Assembly: GCA_977006965.1 (NCBI GenBank)
Contig: OZ345361.1
Span: 186,001 to 250,000 of the forward strand
Source: Phymatolithon calcareum
Lineage: Eukaryota; Rhodophyta; Florideophyceae; Hapalidiales
Reading direction: 5' to 3'
DNA length: 64,000 nt
Each line of letters begins with the position of its first letter. Position 1 is the first letter of the stretch. A program made the translations under genes and the position numbers. The notes beneath the pieces were generated by a model, which saw nothing but the letters and a program-made list of their open reading frames with translations, did no database searches and was not told where the DNA came from. Below, piece by piece: positions 1 through 9,269 of this stretch.

Positions 1-359
1 CTTTGGTATCACAGTGGTAATTGCGCTGGTGGCGCTCCAATTTATTTTTTTCGTCGTTGCAGATGGCCCATGTTATTGAAGATGAGTGCAAGCGACTCAC
101 ACGTGCACTTGTTAATAGAAAAGTACGAATCAAGGAGGTGATTATTGACCAGACTACGCTACATTAGAAAATCGTTCGAAAGCTAGCCCTGTTACTCCGA
201 GCTGAGGCACTGGGAGCTTTTAAATAAATCCACGCATATCCCTGTATTAGGAGCAAACGCTTCCAATCTCGTCTAAGCCGTGTCGGGAATCGGCTATGTC
301 CAGTTATCTACAGGAGTCTCCTATGTATACGTTATCACCTGGTTAGTGGAGGTGCGGGG

Positions 360-469
360 CTCAGATATCGCAATGTCTAGTCCCAAGTGGTTGATATCGG
401 GCCCGAGTGGGCCGAAGGCCCCGTGGGACGGATATCAAATCTGAGGGACTAGATATTGCGATATCTGAG
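360..469. repeat. Foldback MITE-like palindrome
   Basis: Two 25-base arms (360-384 and 445-469) are inverted copies of each other with one mismatch. An inner pair (TTGATATC and GATATCAA) and a GC-rich core continue the palindrome, so nearly the whole 110 bases can fold back. There is no reading frame. It resembles the 55,640-55,803 foldback in having a GCCCGAGTGGG core. Confidence 0.75.
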
Positions 470-504
470 ACCCAAACCGACACTACACCAGTTGAATATA
501 TGCT

Positions 505-636
505 TAGCACACGGTGTGTAACCAGATTTGGTGGCAGTTGTTACTTTAAAAGAAACAAACCAACACTACAGCAGGTGATTACATTTTTAACACACGGTGT
601 ATAACCTGATTTGGTGGCAGTAGCTACTATGAAAGG
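505..636. repeat. Diverged direct repeat, about 47 bases, two units
   Basis: A segment beginning near 505 (core CACACGGTGTGTAACC, then ATTTGGTGGCAGT) recurs from about 590 with few changes. The two units are about 85 bases apart. There is no coding signal; the frames here are short. Confidence 0.6.
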
Positions 637-639
637 AAG

Positions 640-1400
640 CATGGTGCTTTGTAGAGGCGTACAGCAAACGACGGTCCAAGATTACTATACTGTGTGTGTG
701 TTTTGGAAATGGCTGGATGGATGAAGAGGAAGAGCCGGAATGTCGGGCGCACCTGGGAATGCGGAAGACCCGTCCTTTTCTCAAGAATCGTTGAAGTACC
801 TTGGCGTTCGTGTCCCTGAAAACACAATGCGTGCCAATTAAATCGCTATACGAGCGTTTGCACGCTTTGTTATCAACGGAAGTTACATTGACGATCACCT
901 CCTATTGGAGCCGCATTTGAAATCGCTTATGCTTGATACTGAAGAACGCCGGTGCGACTTTCGAGCTCCTTGGACTTCACGAGCATTATCATTAGACAAA
1001 TTCAAGCCACTAATGTTAACATTCACATCCACAAAGATGAGTAGAATAACGTAATGTAGCTTGCAGATAAGTTTAAACATGTTAAAGAAAAACTCTTTTC
1101 AAGTGCAGGTTCACCCTCAGCTTTAGTATAACTAATATTAGCCAATCTGAATCCTTGACCTTTAGTTTCCCCAACGATGCTCTAAGCTTAACTCTTCCCA
1201 AGAACTAAATCACCCTCAAGTCAACATCTATTACTTTGAGTTCCCCATTGCTACTTACAGCTATATCCATGTCCCTTGGGATGGATATAATATATCCATA
1301 TCCTAAGGGAAAGATATATCACCGACCGATAATAACTGCTTGGTATTTGACCCTCGCTTGTGTCATATCTTCACCATCACAGAACGTAACCTTGGGATAA
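640..1400. other. No recognisable gene
   Basis: Only short frames without family resemblance on either strand. A CT/GA-rich stretch lies near 1,085-1,260 and a TATATCC-type short repeat near 1,265-1,320. Confidence 0.5.
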
Positions 1401-1403
1401 ACC

Positions 1404-1745
1404 CTTGAAAGCACGCTAGCAGGGTACGACCTACAAGGAGAAAAACGACTAGAAGCAGAAAAGGCACTAAATGAGCTCTTAATATTTAGCAAGACACTCA
1501 TAGAACGAATGGAGAACGAAGAAGGCCTGTATTGATTCGTATAAGGCAAGGCAAAAAGCGGTCGAGTCCAAGCACCAGCAATCCTGTAGAGGACTGCGAT
1601 AGGATTACTTTGAATTCTGAGTATTCCCGTCTACTATTCTAGAGGGCGTTTCGTGAGCTGCACAAAGGTAGGTACCATAAGAGGAAGCCTCGCCCATATC
1701 TTCGGAAGTCTGTGGGGCTTTTAAATAAACTTGAATAAAAAAGTC
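1404..1745 (+). mobile_element. 5'-truncated LINE 3' end
   Basis: The sequence encodes a degenerate version of a helical C-terminus also present at 3,975-4,145 (minus) and 11,886-12,039 (plus), with core ALNELL then SKT then MENEE. It is followed by a 3' UTR whose end, about 1,690-1,745, matches the shared tail (GGAAGTCTGTGGGGC, then TTTTAAATAAACTTG and an A-rich end). AATAAA is present just before the A-rich end. The reverse transcriptase is missing, so this is a dead 5'-truncated copy. Confidence 0.65.
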
Positions 1746-1749
1746 ATAT

Positions 1750-2900
1750 TGAGCGGTGGGTGGGGGAACAAAACCATTGTTGGCCGTGGCGCCGGTACCC
1801 CAGAATACTAAGGGGTTGCAACCTGTCTCAAATCTGCTACACTAGCGTGCTGCAGACATCGGACAATGAAGACCCTGGCTTTTGTCGCAATTTGAAATAA
1901 CGGAGAGCTAAATTTGCTCCACTGTTCTTGCGTGGACTACAAATTCGTGGCTTGCATGCCAATTTGTCGAGGGTAGATAATAATCTTGAGCTAACAAGGT
2001 TTACGAGAAGACATGCAATATGCAGACGAACACCTGGCAACATATGTCTTGTTCAAGGCTACTGTAGTATTTCGACTGTTCAGTTTCCCTATATAAAGCA
2101 GACTGACCTCGCGCTTTGGCGAGGTCGGGCATGAAGTAGTCAAACAATTATTAATCACTCAAATTCCTCAAGGTAACAAGCACATAGCTTGCTTGCCTTG
2201 TGAAGACTCTGCAGGCCTCACACAGTGCGCCAGGCCTGACTGAGGAGTACCACTTCTTCAAGCAGAAGTGACTAATATCGACAGCTTTACCCTCGGGATC
2301 CTAACATCACCCGGATGTAGGGCGGTGGAGGCGTGCCAGTACACCCAGCGCTGCTGGCCAAATATTTGACCATGATCATTCAGGACGAAACCTTGGCCCT
2401 GGTTCTCTGGCCTCACAAAAGCATGTTTTAGCCGACCAACATAGCCAATCCTAGAGTCAAAACAACCACACGAGATGCTAAGCTTCCTAGTCACGCAAGA
2501 TGGGGACAATTTTAGCGGAGCTACGCCTAAATTTCAAGGAATGAAAACTTTCTGATTTTGTCAACTTTCAGTGCATGCTGTGTTTCCACAATTAAGTAGA
2601 ATAGGAAAGGATCGTACAGCAAGGGGGCTGTTCTAGAGTTAAGCCATTGAGTTTAATAACTCAATCGGTTGAGCTACTCGGACTCGAACGGACATCAGCG
2701 CTGTCCAGCGATTCTTGAAACATGGGCCAAAAACGTGGTCTCGCCATCACCGAAAGACTGCTGAGTTACACCAAGGCGAGGTGGACGATTTGCCTCTGTC
2801 TTTTTCGGTGCACAGCTGGCATGGGTAGCAATAGGTGGTTGTGCCGGATGTGGGAGACATCAATCTGAACGCGAGTCTCTTCCGACGTGCTTGGTTGTAT
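1750..2900. other. No recognisable gene
   Basis: Small frames are present on both strands (for example 1,928-2,134 plus and 2,258-2,509 minus), but none matches a family I recognise. A short self-complementary stretch around 2,205-2,275 (GCAGGCC, GGCCTGAC) is the only local structure seen. Confidence 0.45.
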
Positions 2901-2929
2901 AAGAAACCTTACGATTAGATACTGAAGTG

Positions 2930-3420
2930 GACCTCAGAACGATCAGCGTTCCTGCTATAATGATCACATGGAGCACACTTCCAGCTCCTGTCTCATTGGG
3001 AACGACGTAATTGCGACCATTGCAATTAAAGGGCTGTACTCGCCAAGCAAATTTTGCTCAGCGAGCAGAGCCTTACTGCAATTGGACATGATTCTTTTTG
3101 GTAATAGGTTTGGCTAAGGATGACCATATAGTGAATTTTCCCACTTTTGGTGGCCATGTAGTGAATTTCCTCGAATTTGGTTCATTTACTGTAGAGCGGT
3201 TAAATGGGCGAAAGCAGGAGTACTCGAAGCCGTGATGTGGTAGGGCGAACGGTTAATTGCGAAAAGCCGGTGCGTGGGGCGTAGCAGGAAGATCGACTCG
3301 TCGGATTATAGAAAAAAGAAGGATGTGAGCACCAATTAGTTGCAATTAATTGCAATTATGAAATGGTTCCAGTGGCATTATTATTTGCAATCATGATTGC
3401 AAGTAAGTAAGTAAGTAAGT
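2930..3420. repeat. Duplicated segment, inverted copy at 59,790-60,200
   Basis: The sequence from about 2,930 to 3,402 matches the reverse complement of about 59,790-60,200. Shared landmarks include TTCCAGCTCCTGTCTCATTG, GGAAGATCGACTCGTCGGAT and the TTGCAAT-rich end. The copy here carries two insertions absent from the other: a MULE-end fragment (about 3,090-3,172) and a SINE-like element (3,403-3,592). Confidence 0.8.
3118..3172 (-). repeat. Solo MULE terminal-repeat fragment
   Basis: Read on the minus strand from 3,172 it starts GAGGAAATTCACTACATGG and continues as a variant of the MULE termini at 7,937, 13,733 and 14,807, including the second internal TTCACTA..ATGG motif. No transposase is attached. 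Confidence 0.6.
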
Positions 3421-3592
3421 TGCCTTCGCTCCCAAGTGGGGCTTGGCAAGGCAGTGCTTTATTGTTCCGAATTATCTTCTACTTAGATTACTGCAGATCT
3501 GCAAGGTAATTAGGAGAGCACTCCTTCTTCGCTGCCTACCGCTCGACGATTCGATTCCACCCGGAGCAAGCGTGGTGGTTCCACGTTCCGCG
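3403..3592 (+). mobile_element. SINE-like insertion, 190 bp, with 13-bp target-site duplication
   Basis: The insert is flanked by the perfect direct repeat ATCATGATTGCAA (3,390-3,402 and 3,593-3,605). One end is (GTAA)n simple repeat. A B-box-like GATTCGATTCC is at 3,548-3,558 and GGAGC at 3,563-3,567 can pair with GCTCC at 3,428, suggesting a tRNA-like body. The paralogous site near 59,783-59,801 lacks the insert, so it really is an insertion. Orientation is uncertain because the simple repeat would be the 3' tail on the minus strand while the tRNA-like boxes read on the plus strand. Confidence 0.7.
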
Positions 3593-3778
3593 ATCATGAT
3601 TGCAACTTTATATGTGATACTAGATTTATTTTTTGCTTAATTGGTGTTTTAATCAGGGTTCTTCCAATTCGATTTTTCTTTATTGCTTCCAGTGGAGCAA
3701 TTAGGCAAGCAATAGCAATAGGATTTCTCGCACTCAATAGAAGTTGCAAATGAGGTACTTCGCTGTTTTTTTTTCCTT

Positions 3779-4145
3779 TCAAGTTTATTTAAAAGCCCTA
3801 CAGACTTCCGAAGATATGGGCAAGGCTTCCTCTGAAGCTACCTACCTTTGTGTAGCTCACGAAACGTCCACCAGTATGGCGGACGGGAAAACTCAGGACT
3901 CAAAGTAGTCCTATCTCAGTCCTCTACGGGATTGTTGGTGCTTGGACTCGACCACTTTTTGCCTTGCATTCTGCGGCTTAATACAGACCTTCTTCGTTCT
4001 CCATGCGTTCTATGAGTGTCTTGCTAAGTAGTAAGAGCTCATCTAGCGCCTTTTCTGTTTCCAGTCGTTTTTCTCCTTCGAGTTCGTACCCTGCTAGCGT
4101 GCGTTCAAGGGTCTCCATATTCTCTCTGGCTCTGGTGCCGAATTC
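3779..4145 (-). mobile_element. 5'-truncated LINE 3' end
   Basis: Read on the minus strand it encodes about 55 residues of a helical C-terminus (core ENMETLERTLAGYELEGEKR, then ALDELLLLSKT and MENEEGLY, stop near 3,975). A 3' UTR follows, ending at 3,779-3,830 in the shared tail with AATAAA and an A-rich run. It lies head to head with the LINE end at 4,150-4,557. No reverse transcriptase remains. Confidence 0.75.
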
Positions 4146-4149
4146 TTCA

Positions 4150-4557
4150 GTCATGGTACTTCGCTAGTGAACTGCAGCCCTATTGTGGCAAGCTTTCACC
4201 ATGGACACAGCGAGAATGAACCGCTTCTCTGCGACCCAGTATGCAAGATGTGCCCGTATGGCGTCAAGGAGACAGTGGAGCACCTCATCCAACACTGTTC
4301 TGGGAGGACTACGTCTCGACGAAAATTCATAGGAAGAGTGCGAGACAAAACGGTAGAAAATATCCGTAGAGATACTCCAATATTTGAACAAAGAGAACTT
4401 ACTCTAGGGTTAGTTCTGGCGTTAATTAACGCATTCTGCATTAAAGAAAGAAAGAGGTAATTCGCGCAATACTTATTGCAGGTAGGTAGCAACTGAGGAA
4501 GACTTGCCCATATATTCGGAAGTCTGTGGGGCTTTTAAATAAACTTTGCTCAAAAAA
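4150..4557 (+). mobile_element. LINE ORF2 C-terminus with 3' tail
   Basis: The frame 4,167-4,460 (97 residues) contains CDPVCKMCPYG, then TVEHLIQHC. This C-x3-C-x2-C...H-x3-C cluster is typical of the C-terminal zinc region after the reverse transcriptase of non-LTR elements. The frame ends at 4,460 and the 3' UTR runs to the shared LINE tail (GCCCATATATTCGGAAGTCT, then TTTTAAATAAAC and an A run near 4,550). The 5' part, including endonuclease and reverse transcriptase, is absent. The junction with the opposite-strand LINE end at about 4,145 marks two back-to-back insertions. Confidence 0.8.
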
Positions 4558-4559
4558 AT

Positions 4560-5100
4560 AATTATTGCAATTTAGGTACATCTCGCGATAACTACTGCAA
4601 TTAAGATTCCGTGAGAAAGATTAGGGGCAAAGCAGTTTTACAACGTTGAGAGATACGAAAGCTTCCTCGTGCTGCGATGATGACGTGTCATCGAACAGAG
4701 ACGTACGCTTGCACATCATGGCCATTGCCCTGATTCGTAACTCGTCCTCCGATTTCATGAACCATAAGGAGCGCCACACAAAGTCTACCCTCCAACAGCC
4801 AGAAAACCAAAAAATGATATGTGTATCGCGAACCACCCAAACTGGACCTGGGTGCGTCGAGTGACTTTGACTGAATGAATGCACACAGGTGCAACCTTGC
4901 TTCCTGTCGATGCGGTAAGCCACCTAAAAGTAAAGTCCACTATTCCCATTTGAGTTGCAATTTGGAAACTATGCTCCAGTTACAATTGCAATTCGAAACT
5001 CTGCTCCAATTACAGTTCCAATAGCGAAAACTCCGTGCAATAAATATAATATTGCAATTAATTGCAATTAAGTGCAATAAAATTTAAATTGAGACGATCC
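4560..5100. other. TTGCAAT-rich spacer without recognisable gene
   Basis: Short overlapping frames around 4,621-4,923 on both strands show no family resemblance. The right half is dense in TTGCAAT/ATTGCAA words, which recur at 10,860-10,950, 12,405-12,490 and 22,850-23,370. Confidence 0.4.
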
Positions 5101-5690
5101 CTGGCATTAATTGCGGATTTTCGTTTTTAAACTCCGCAATTATCACTGCCATTTTAATTGCAGTGATAATTGCGGAGTCGATCTTTCTAGTAATTAAAAT
5201 TTTAATTGCAAGTTTCTCAACAATTCCCACCAATCAAATTGGTGCCTCCGCTTAGGGCAGGGCCTGGATAATATCCCTGTGATGCAGTTTTGTTGGAAAG
5301 CATCTTTCGACGTCGATATCGCCCGTTTCCGTATTCCTTTCCTTTCGTTCGCTTCATAGTTCGTCATTCAGATTCTCTAGCGCACCGGTGCTGTCATCGT
5401 TGAGCTTTCACAGAACCGTGACGAGCAGGTTCGATACGACCGCTGGAGTTTCCGCAAGGCTGTGAAGCGCGCTCTGTGAACGGATGCCCATCAACTCCTT
5501 TTTCGCCAGCATCGCAACCCATTACGCCTATATCCGGGTGCATCTTACACCCTCGTTGTGTTCACTCAGTCATAAAGCTGGGCAGTGTTTTTTATAAGTT
5601 TATTTTTAGAAGTCCCGCAGTCTTACGAGTATACGGGCAAAGCTTACTCAGGCGCTACCCACAATAGGGTAGATCTTCGCTTATCTTTCT
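5100..5690. repeat. Duplicated segment, inverted copy at 13,230-14,790
   Basis: The reverse complement of 5,100-5,690 matches 13,230-13,732 joined directly to 14,682-14,790. A MULE occupies the gap in the other copy. The segment includes a 20-base inverted repeat (CTCCGCAATTATCACTGC and its complement, about 5,142-5,178) and a LINE-type tail on the minus strand at about 5,585-5,650. Confidence 0.85.
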
Positions 5691-6681
5691 TTTCGAGCCT
5701 CTAGCATATACTCGCTTTTTTGAGAACTCTTACTATAATTATAAAACTGGAAAGTGCGCTCTGAGAGGGATACAGCTTTTTTCTGGTTTGCCCCTTTGGG
5801 GTTTGTCTTTTCTTTCCCGTCTCTCCCGCTTGTCTCTCCCGCTTTTCTTTGGCTTTCTCACCTAGTTCTCTCTTTTCTTTGTGTACGCTGAGCACTAGTT
5901 GTTTGGCTCTACATTCGTGTCATCGTGTTCGTTCTCCCGCCTGGGCTCGCGTCCGCGCACGGCTCGCCAGCGACAAATTGGGCACCAGAATGGTTACCCC
6001 CTTCCCGCATGGGAAGGTGCACTCAAGCTTTTATTCTAGCCATCGCAGAACCAGCTGCTGAAGAACAGATCTGCATTAGCGGCGTCGGCCGGAATCTAGG
6101 CTAGGGTAATTACCGCTCGGCAATTGCCATGAATGCAACGAAATTGAAAAACGAGAAAACGTGGGAACAAAACAAATCATACTATTACATAAGTTGAATG
6201 AAAAATCGGGAAAGAGAATCTCCCCGATGGAAGATGATCTTCGAAACTCGGGGTATGCAAGGTCGGTCGTAAACACAAGGGACAAGGCATGTTGGTGATT
6301 CCAGACCGAGGCACTGAGCGGATCGGGGATAACGGCTGTTGTGGCCGAGCGCTGCCGCTCCTGCTAGACAGTGATGCATGAACTCTGCCACGCCGGCCGT
6401 GTCCCCGTTCTATCTTGATTTCCTCGGCACGGATGTGTACCGGCGTGAACACATCGCACATCTGGTTAATCAAAATGCACAAGAGTTTTGCAACACGGAT
6501 CAGGATAGAGAGGCACAGTGCGGAATGAACTTGGCCCGAAATATAACGACCCAGAGGCTGCAATTCGAATTATTATGGTTGAAGGAGTATTAGATTGCTC
6601 TGAGAGGTAAACATCCTGTCAAGAGAAGCGATTACGGAAGTTTATTCGAGATAAATGCAAGTTGTAGACATAATGTGCAAT

Positions 6682-7517
6682 CTATATGTCGCATACGTTG
6701 GTGGTGAAACACAAGATGTGCATGTAGGCATCGACGAACTCGCTCTGCACAATTTGACAGTCCTGATCTGCGTCTGATTTTGCAAAGCGGTCAAGTGCAT
6801 GATGGAATGAAATATTTACCTGCAGAGACCGCAAGGCATCTAAAAACTGTTTGAACTCCAGCAAACCAATTTTCTGGTAATCGATCGTATCAAATACAGA
6901 CTGTGCCGCAGCAACAACCTGACGAATGCCATTTGCGGATGCATTAGTGGCAATTTGAACGCTCGAAGAGGCGGTCGAACGTTGTGCAGGTGCAGCGGAA
7001 GAGACAGCAGCGGTAGCGCTAGATTGATGATGAAGAGCAGACAATGATGAACGGAGTAGCGCTACCTGATTCGGGACATAGGAGATGCACTGACGGGGCT
7101 TTCGGTTGTGGGTGGGGCAAAACCGTCCTGAGCGCATTGCTGTATGGCCGGAGCATACGCAGTGATTTTCGTGGGCAGATAGTCCATGCTGATATACGCT
7201 AGGGAGCGAGGGTGAGGGACCGTCGGCGGCATCTTTTGTTTCAAAATGCAGTGCACCGTCGGACGGGGTAGGATTCCCGGTGACAGATCGATGTCCGACT
7301 TGAAAGTCGGAGTCGATTTCCACGCGTGAAGTAGTTTCTATGAAAGATCAGGGAACGACACGGAGAAGGGAAAGAGAGATTCATCGGGAAATTCGAGTGC
7401 AAAGACATCGATAGGTGGTGCAGAAGTGGGCGGACTGAGTACATCGGCATTGACGTCGGCGGTCAGTTGGTCAAGGATTTGGGCGGTATTTGCGCTGTTG
7501 TTGTGAGGCGAAGCCAT
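6682..7517 (-). pseudogene. EF-hand protein pseudogene (copy A)
   Basis: This matches the intact 307-codon genes at 9,270-10,193 and 62,211-63,134. The start codon (7,517-7,515) is kept, but the frame is broken near 7,338, where bases are lost after the residues FPDLS. An in-frame deletion near 7,080 removes about 30 residues of the Cys/His-rich middle part. In the C-terminal calcium loop the invariant glycine is cysteine (DADQDCQIVQSE). The downstream part is still open from about 7,323 to 6,682. It is most likely a non-functional duplicate; protein function and cell location are unknown. Confidence 0.8.
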
Positions 7518-7659
7518 CAGGAGGCGTGATGCAATGCGGAGAGGGCAGGCAGGCTGTGGAATGTGAGGTGATGCACTGTATTGGGATAGGATTATGTAGG
7601 CCGCTCTTATAGGATTTGAGCTTCGCAGAAAGAGCTGCCAATATATTCCTATTCCCAAT

Positions 7660-7745
7660 GAACACGGCGGGGGCAGACAGGCTGTCTGTGGAATGTCAGG
7701 TACGACGGGGGCAGGCAGGCAGGCTGTGGAATGTCAGGTACAGCA
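7660..7745. repeat. Short tandem repeat upstream of EF-hand copy A
   Basis: About 38-base units with the core CTGTGGAATGTCAGGTAC and GGGGGCAGGCAGG occur twice here. They are mirrored at 9,042-9,117 in segment B, while segment C has one fewer unit. They lie in the presumed 5' region of the EF-hand genes. Confidence 0.7.
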
Positions 7746-7926
7746 ATTAATGGGCTAACTGTGTATTCAAAGCACGGGTAAGACCAGGGGAAGGTACGGT
7801 ACACATATACTGTAGATATATCTATATGCTTTCCGCTGAATTGAACATGAAAATAAATTCCAGTGCAGTGTATCATGTTCCCTACTGTTATGAAGCAGCA
7901 TGTAATTATGTTCCCACATTTTGAGC

Positions 7927-8894
7927 GTTATCTTTTGAGGAAATTCGCTACATGGACCGAAAAAGGTGGCAAAATTCGCTAAATTGGCACCCCTTGCAAA
8001 AACTACTACGCGCTATGATATGAGCTAGCTAACCATAGATACAAACCCGAGACGCCAGTACATGAGCAATAATGAGGACAGTAAAACGTAGACAGACGCT
8101 TTCGCTACGCAAGGCGCTCTGCACCTCGTCGAATTCGACTGTTAAGCCGTCTGAAGTCATGGAGAAGAAGGAGCTCGTGCTAAGAGTGGGCGACTAACTT
8201 GGAGAAAATTTTGACGACGTTGTCAACCTCGTAATCGCCCACAACACGTCTATTGGCAAGGCACATCTCGTGGCAGCACGTGGCAGTAATCTGTAGCTAG
8301 CGCACAGCTTGTGCCTTCCGTGTGAACGTCCGTGCGCTGCCGATCGTCGACGGCGTTAGAATCATGACGTTTTCAGAGCACAGCTGTGTTGGCGGCTCCT
8401 CCAGGTTGCGCCAGTTCAGTACGAAAATACTCGAGCGGCGGGCGCCCAAGATGACGGATTTTATCCCCGCAAAAGGCCGAGTCAGCGGAAACGCCGCCCA
8501 GCCAACGAAGATGGTCCGCAAACCATGTGGTATCTCGTTAAAGCCAACACAAGCGCACAGCATAGTGGCTTCGAAGCAGGGCACGGACGTCCACCACCTG
8601 GCGCAAATCGGAGTACTGCGCTCGTACCTGGCCGCAGTACAACAGCGCGACATCAACAAAGCGGCTCAGTCCATGATAATGGACCTCACCGTCTGCGATG
8701 AGGGAGATTCTACTTGCTACGAGGAGCTAAAGCATATAGAGTAGCGCACGAAATAAATTATACTTTTCTTGACAAGTTTATTTTTATAGAGTGCTCTATG
8801 TTTCATAACGAGTAGTAGCTTTTGCAGGGGGTGCCGATTTAGCGAATTTTGCCACCTTTTCCGGTCCATGTAGCGAATTTCCTCGTTATCTTTT
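7927..8894. mobile_element. Non-autonomous Mutator-like element (MULE), copy 1, with TSD
   Basis: The 948-bp element (7,937-8,884) has terminal inverted repeats of at least 60 bases starting GAGGAAATTCGCTACATGG. It is flanked by the perfect 10-bp duplication GTTATCTTTT (7,927-7,936 and 8,885-8,894), a length typical of MULEs. Inside is a relic of the transposase N-terminus and a short C-terminal remnant. It sits in the spacer of the segment A/B palindrome. Confidence 0.9.
8159..8744 (+). pseudogene. MULE transposase deletion derivative (copy 1)
   Basis: A start at 8,159 (MEKKELVLRVGD) runs into a stop. The frame resumes as FRVNVRALPIVDGVRI, then EHSC, the zinc-binding MuDR/FLYWCH-like DNA-binding region, and stays open from 8,322 to 8,744 (140 codons). 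The text up to VLRSYLAAVQQRD aligns with the longer transposase at 14,948-15,870. After that the catalytic part is missing and a short C-terminus follows, so this is an internal deletion derivative. It cannot supply transposase and must have moved, if at all, with help from an intact copy. Confidence 0.75.
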
Positions 8895-9041
8895 TTTGTC
8901 AGGTATGATACAGTGCAATGAAATTTATTTTTATGTTCAATTCAAGCGGAAAGCATACACATATAGATATATCTATATGTGTACCTTACCTTCCCCTGGT
9001 CTTACCCGTGCTTTGGATACACAGTTAGCCCATTAATTGCT

Positions 9042-9117
9042 GTACCTGACATTCCACAGCCTGCCTGCCTGCCCCCGCCGTACCTGACATTCCACAGACA
9101 GCCTGTCTGCCCCCGCC
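9042..9117. repeat. Two 38-base tandem units upstream of EF-hand copy B
   Basis: Two units begin TACCTGACATTCCACAG and end CTGCCCCCGCCG. A related single unit lies at 9,217-9,250, just before the start codon. They are possible promoter or leader sequence, but no TATA or initiator could be assigned. Confidence 0.65.
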
Positions 9118-9269
9118 GTGTTCATTGGGAATAGGATTATGTTGGCAGCTCTTTCTGCGAAGCTCAAATCCTATAAGAGCGGCCTACATAATCCTATCCC
9201 AATACAGTGCATCACCTCACATTCCACAGCCTGCCTGCCTGCCCTCTCCGCATTGCATCACGCCTCCTG

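Larger units (their letters stand above)
5700..7936 (-). repeat. Duplicated segment A (EF-hand pseudogene unit)
   Basis: This is the reverse complement of segment B (8,885-10,640) and same-strand homologous to segment C (60.3-63.4 kb). It is split by about 525 bases (roughly 5,936-6,460) that have no counterpart in B or C. It ends at 7,936 exactly where the MULE target-site duplication lies. The A and B arms form a palindrome of more than 1.3 kb per arm. Confidence 0.85.

Noticed and set aside
182-230. Another copy of the LINE tail
   Set aside because: Only GAGGC and GCTTTTAAATAAATCC agree; too short to separate from chance.
2630-2720. Possible tRNA gene near the GACTCGAACGG text
   Set aside because: A B-box-like GTTCGAGTCC and a TAGCTCA stretch exist on the minus strand, but in the wrong order to make one tRNA, and no acceptor stem pairs.
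3403-3420. Microsatellite (GTAA)n as an independent feature
   Set aside because: It is one end of the SINE-like insertion.
8297-8659. 120-codon minus-strand frame in MULE copy 1 (also 13,958-14,320)
   Set aside because: It is the antisense of the MULE DNA-binding region, which matches a known family in the sense direction.
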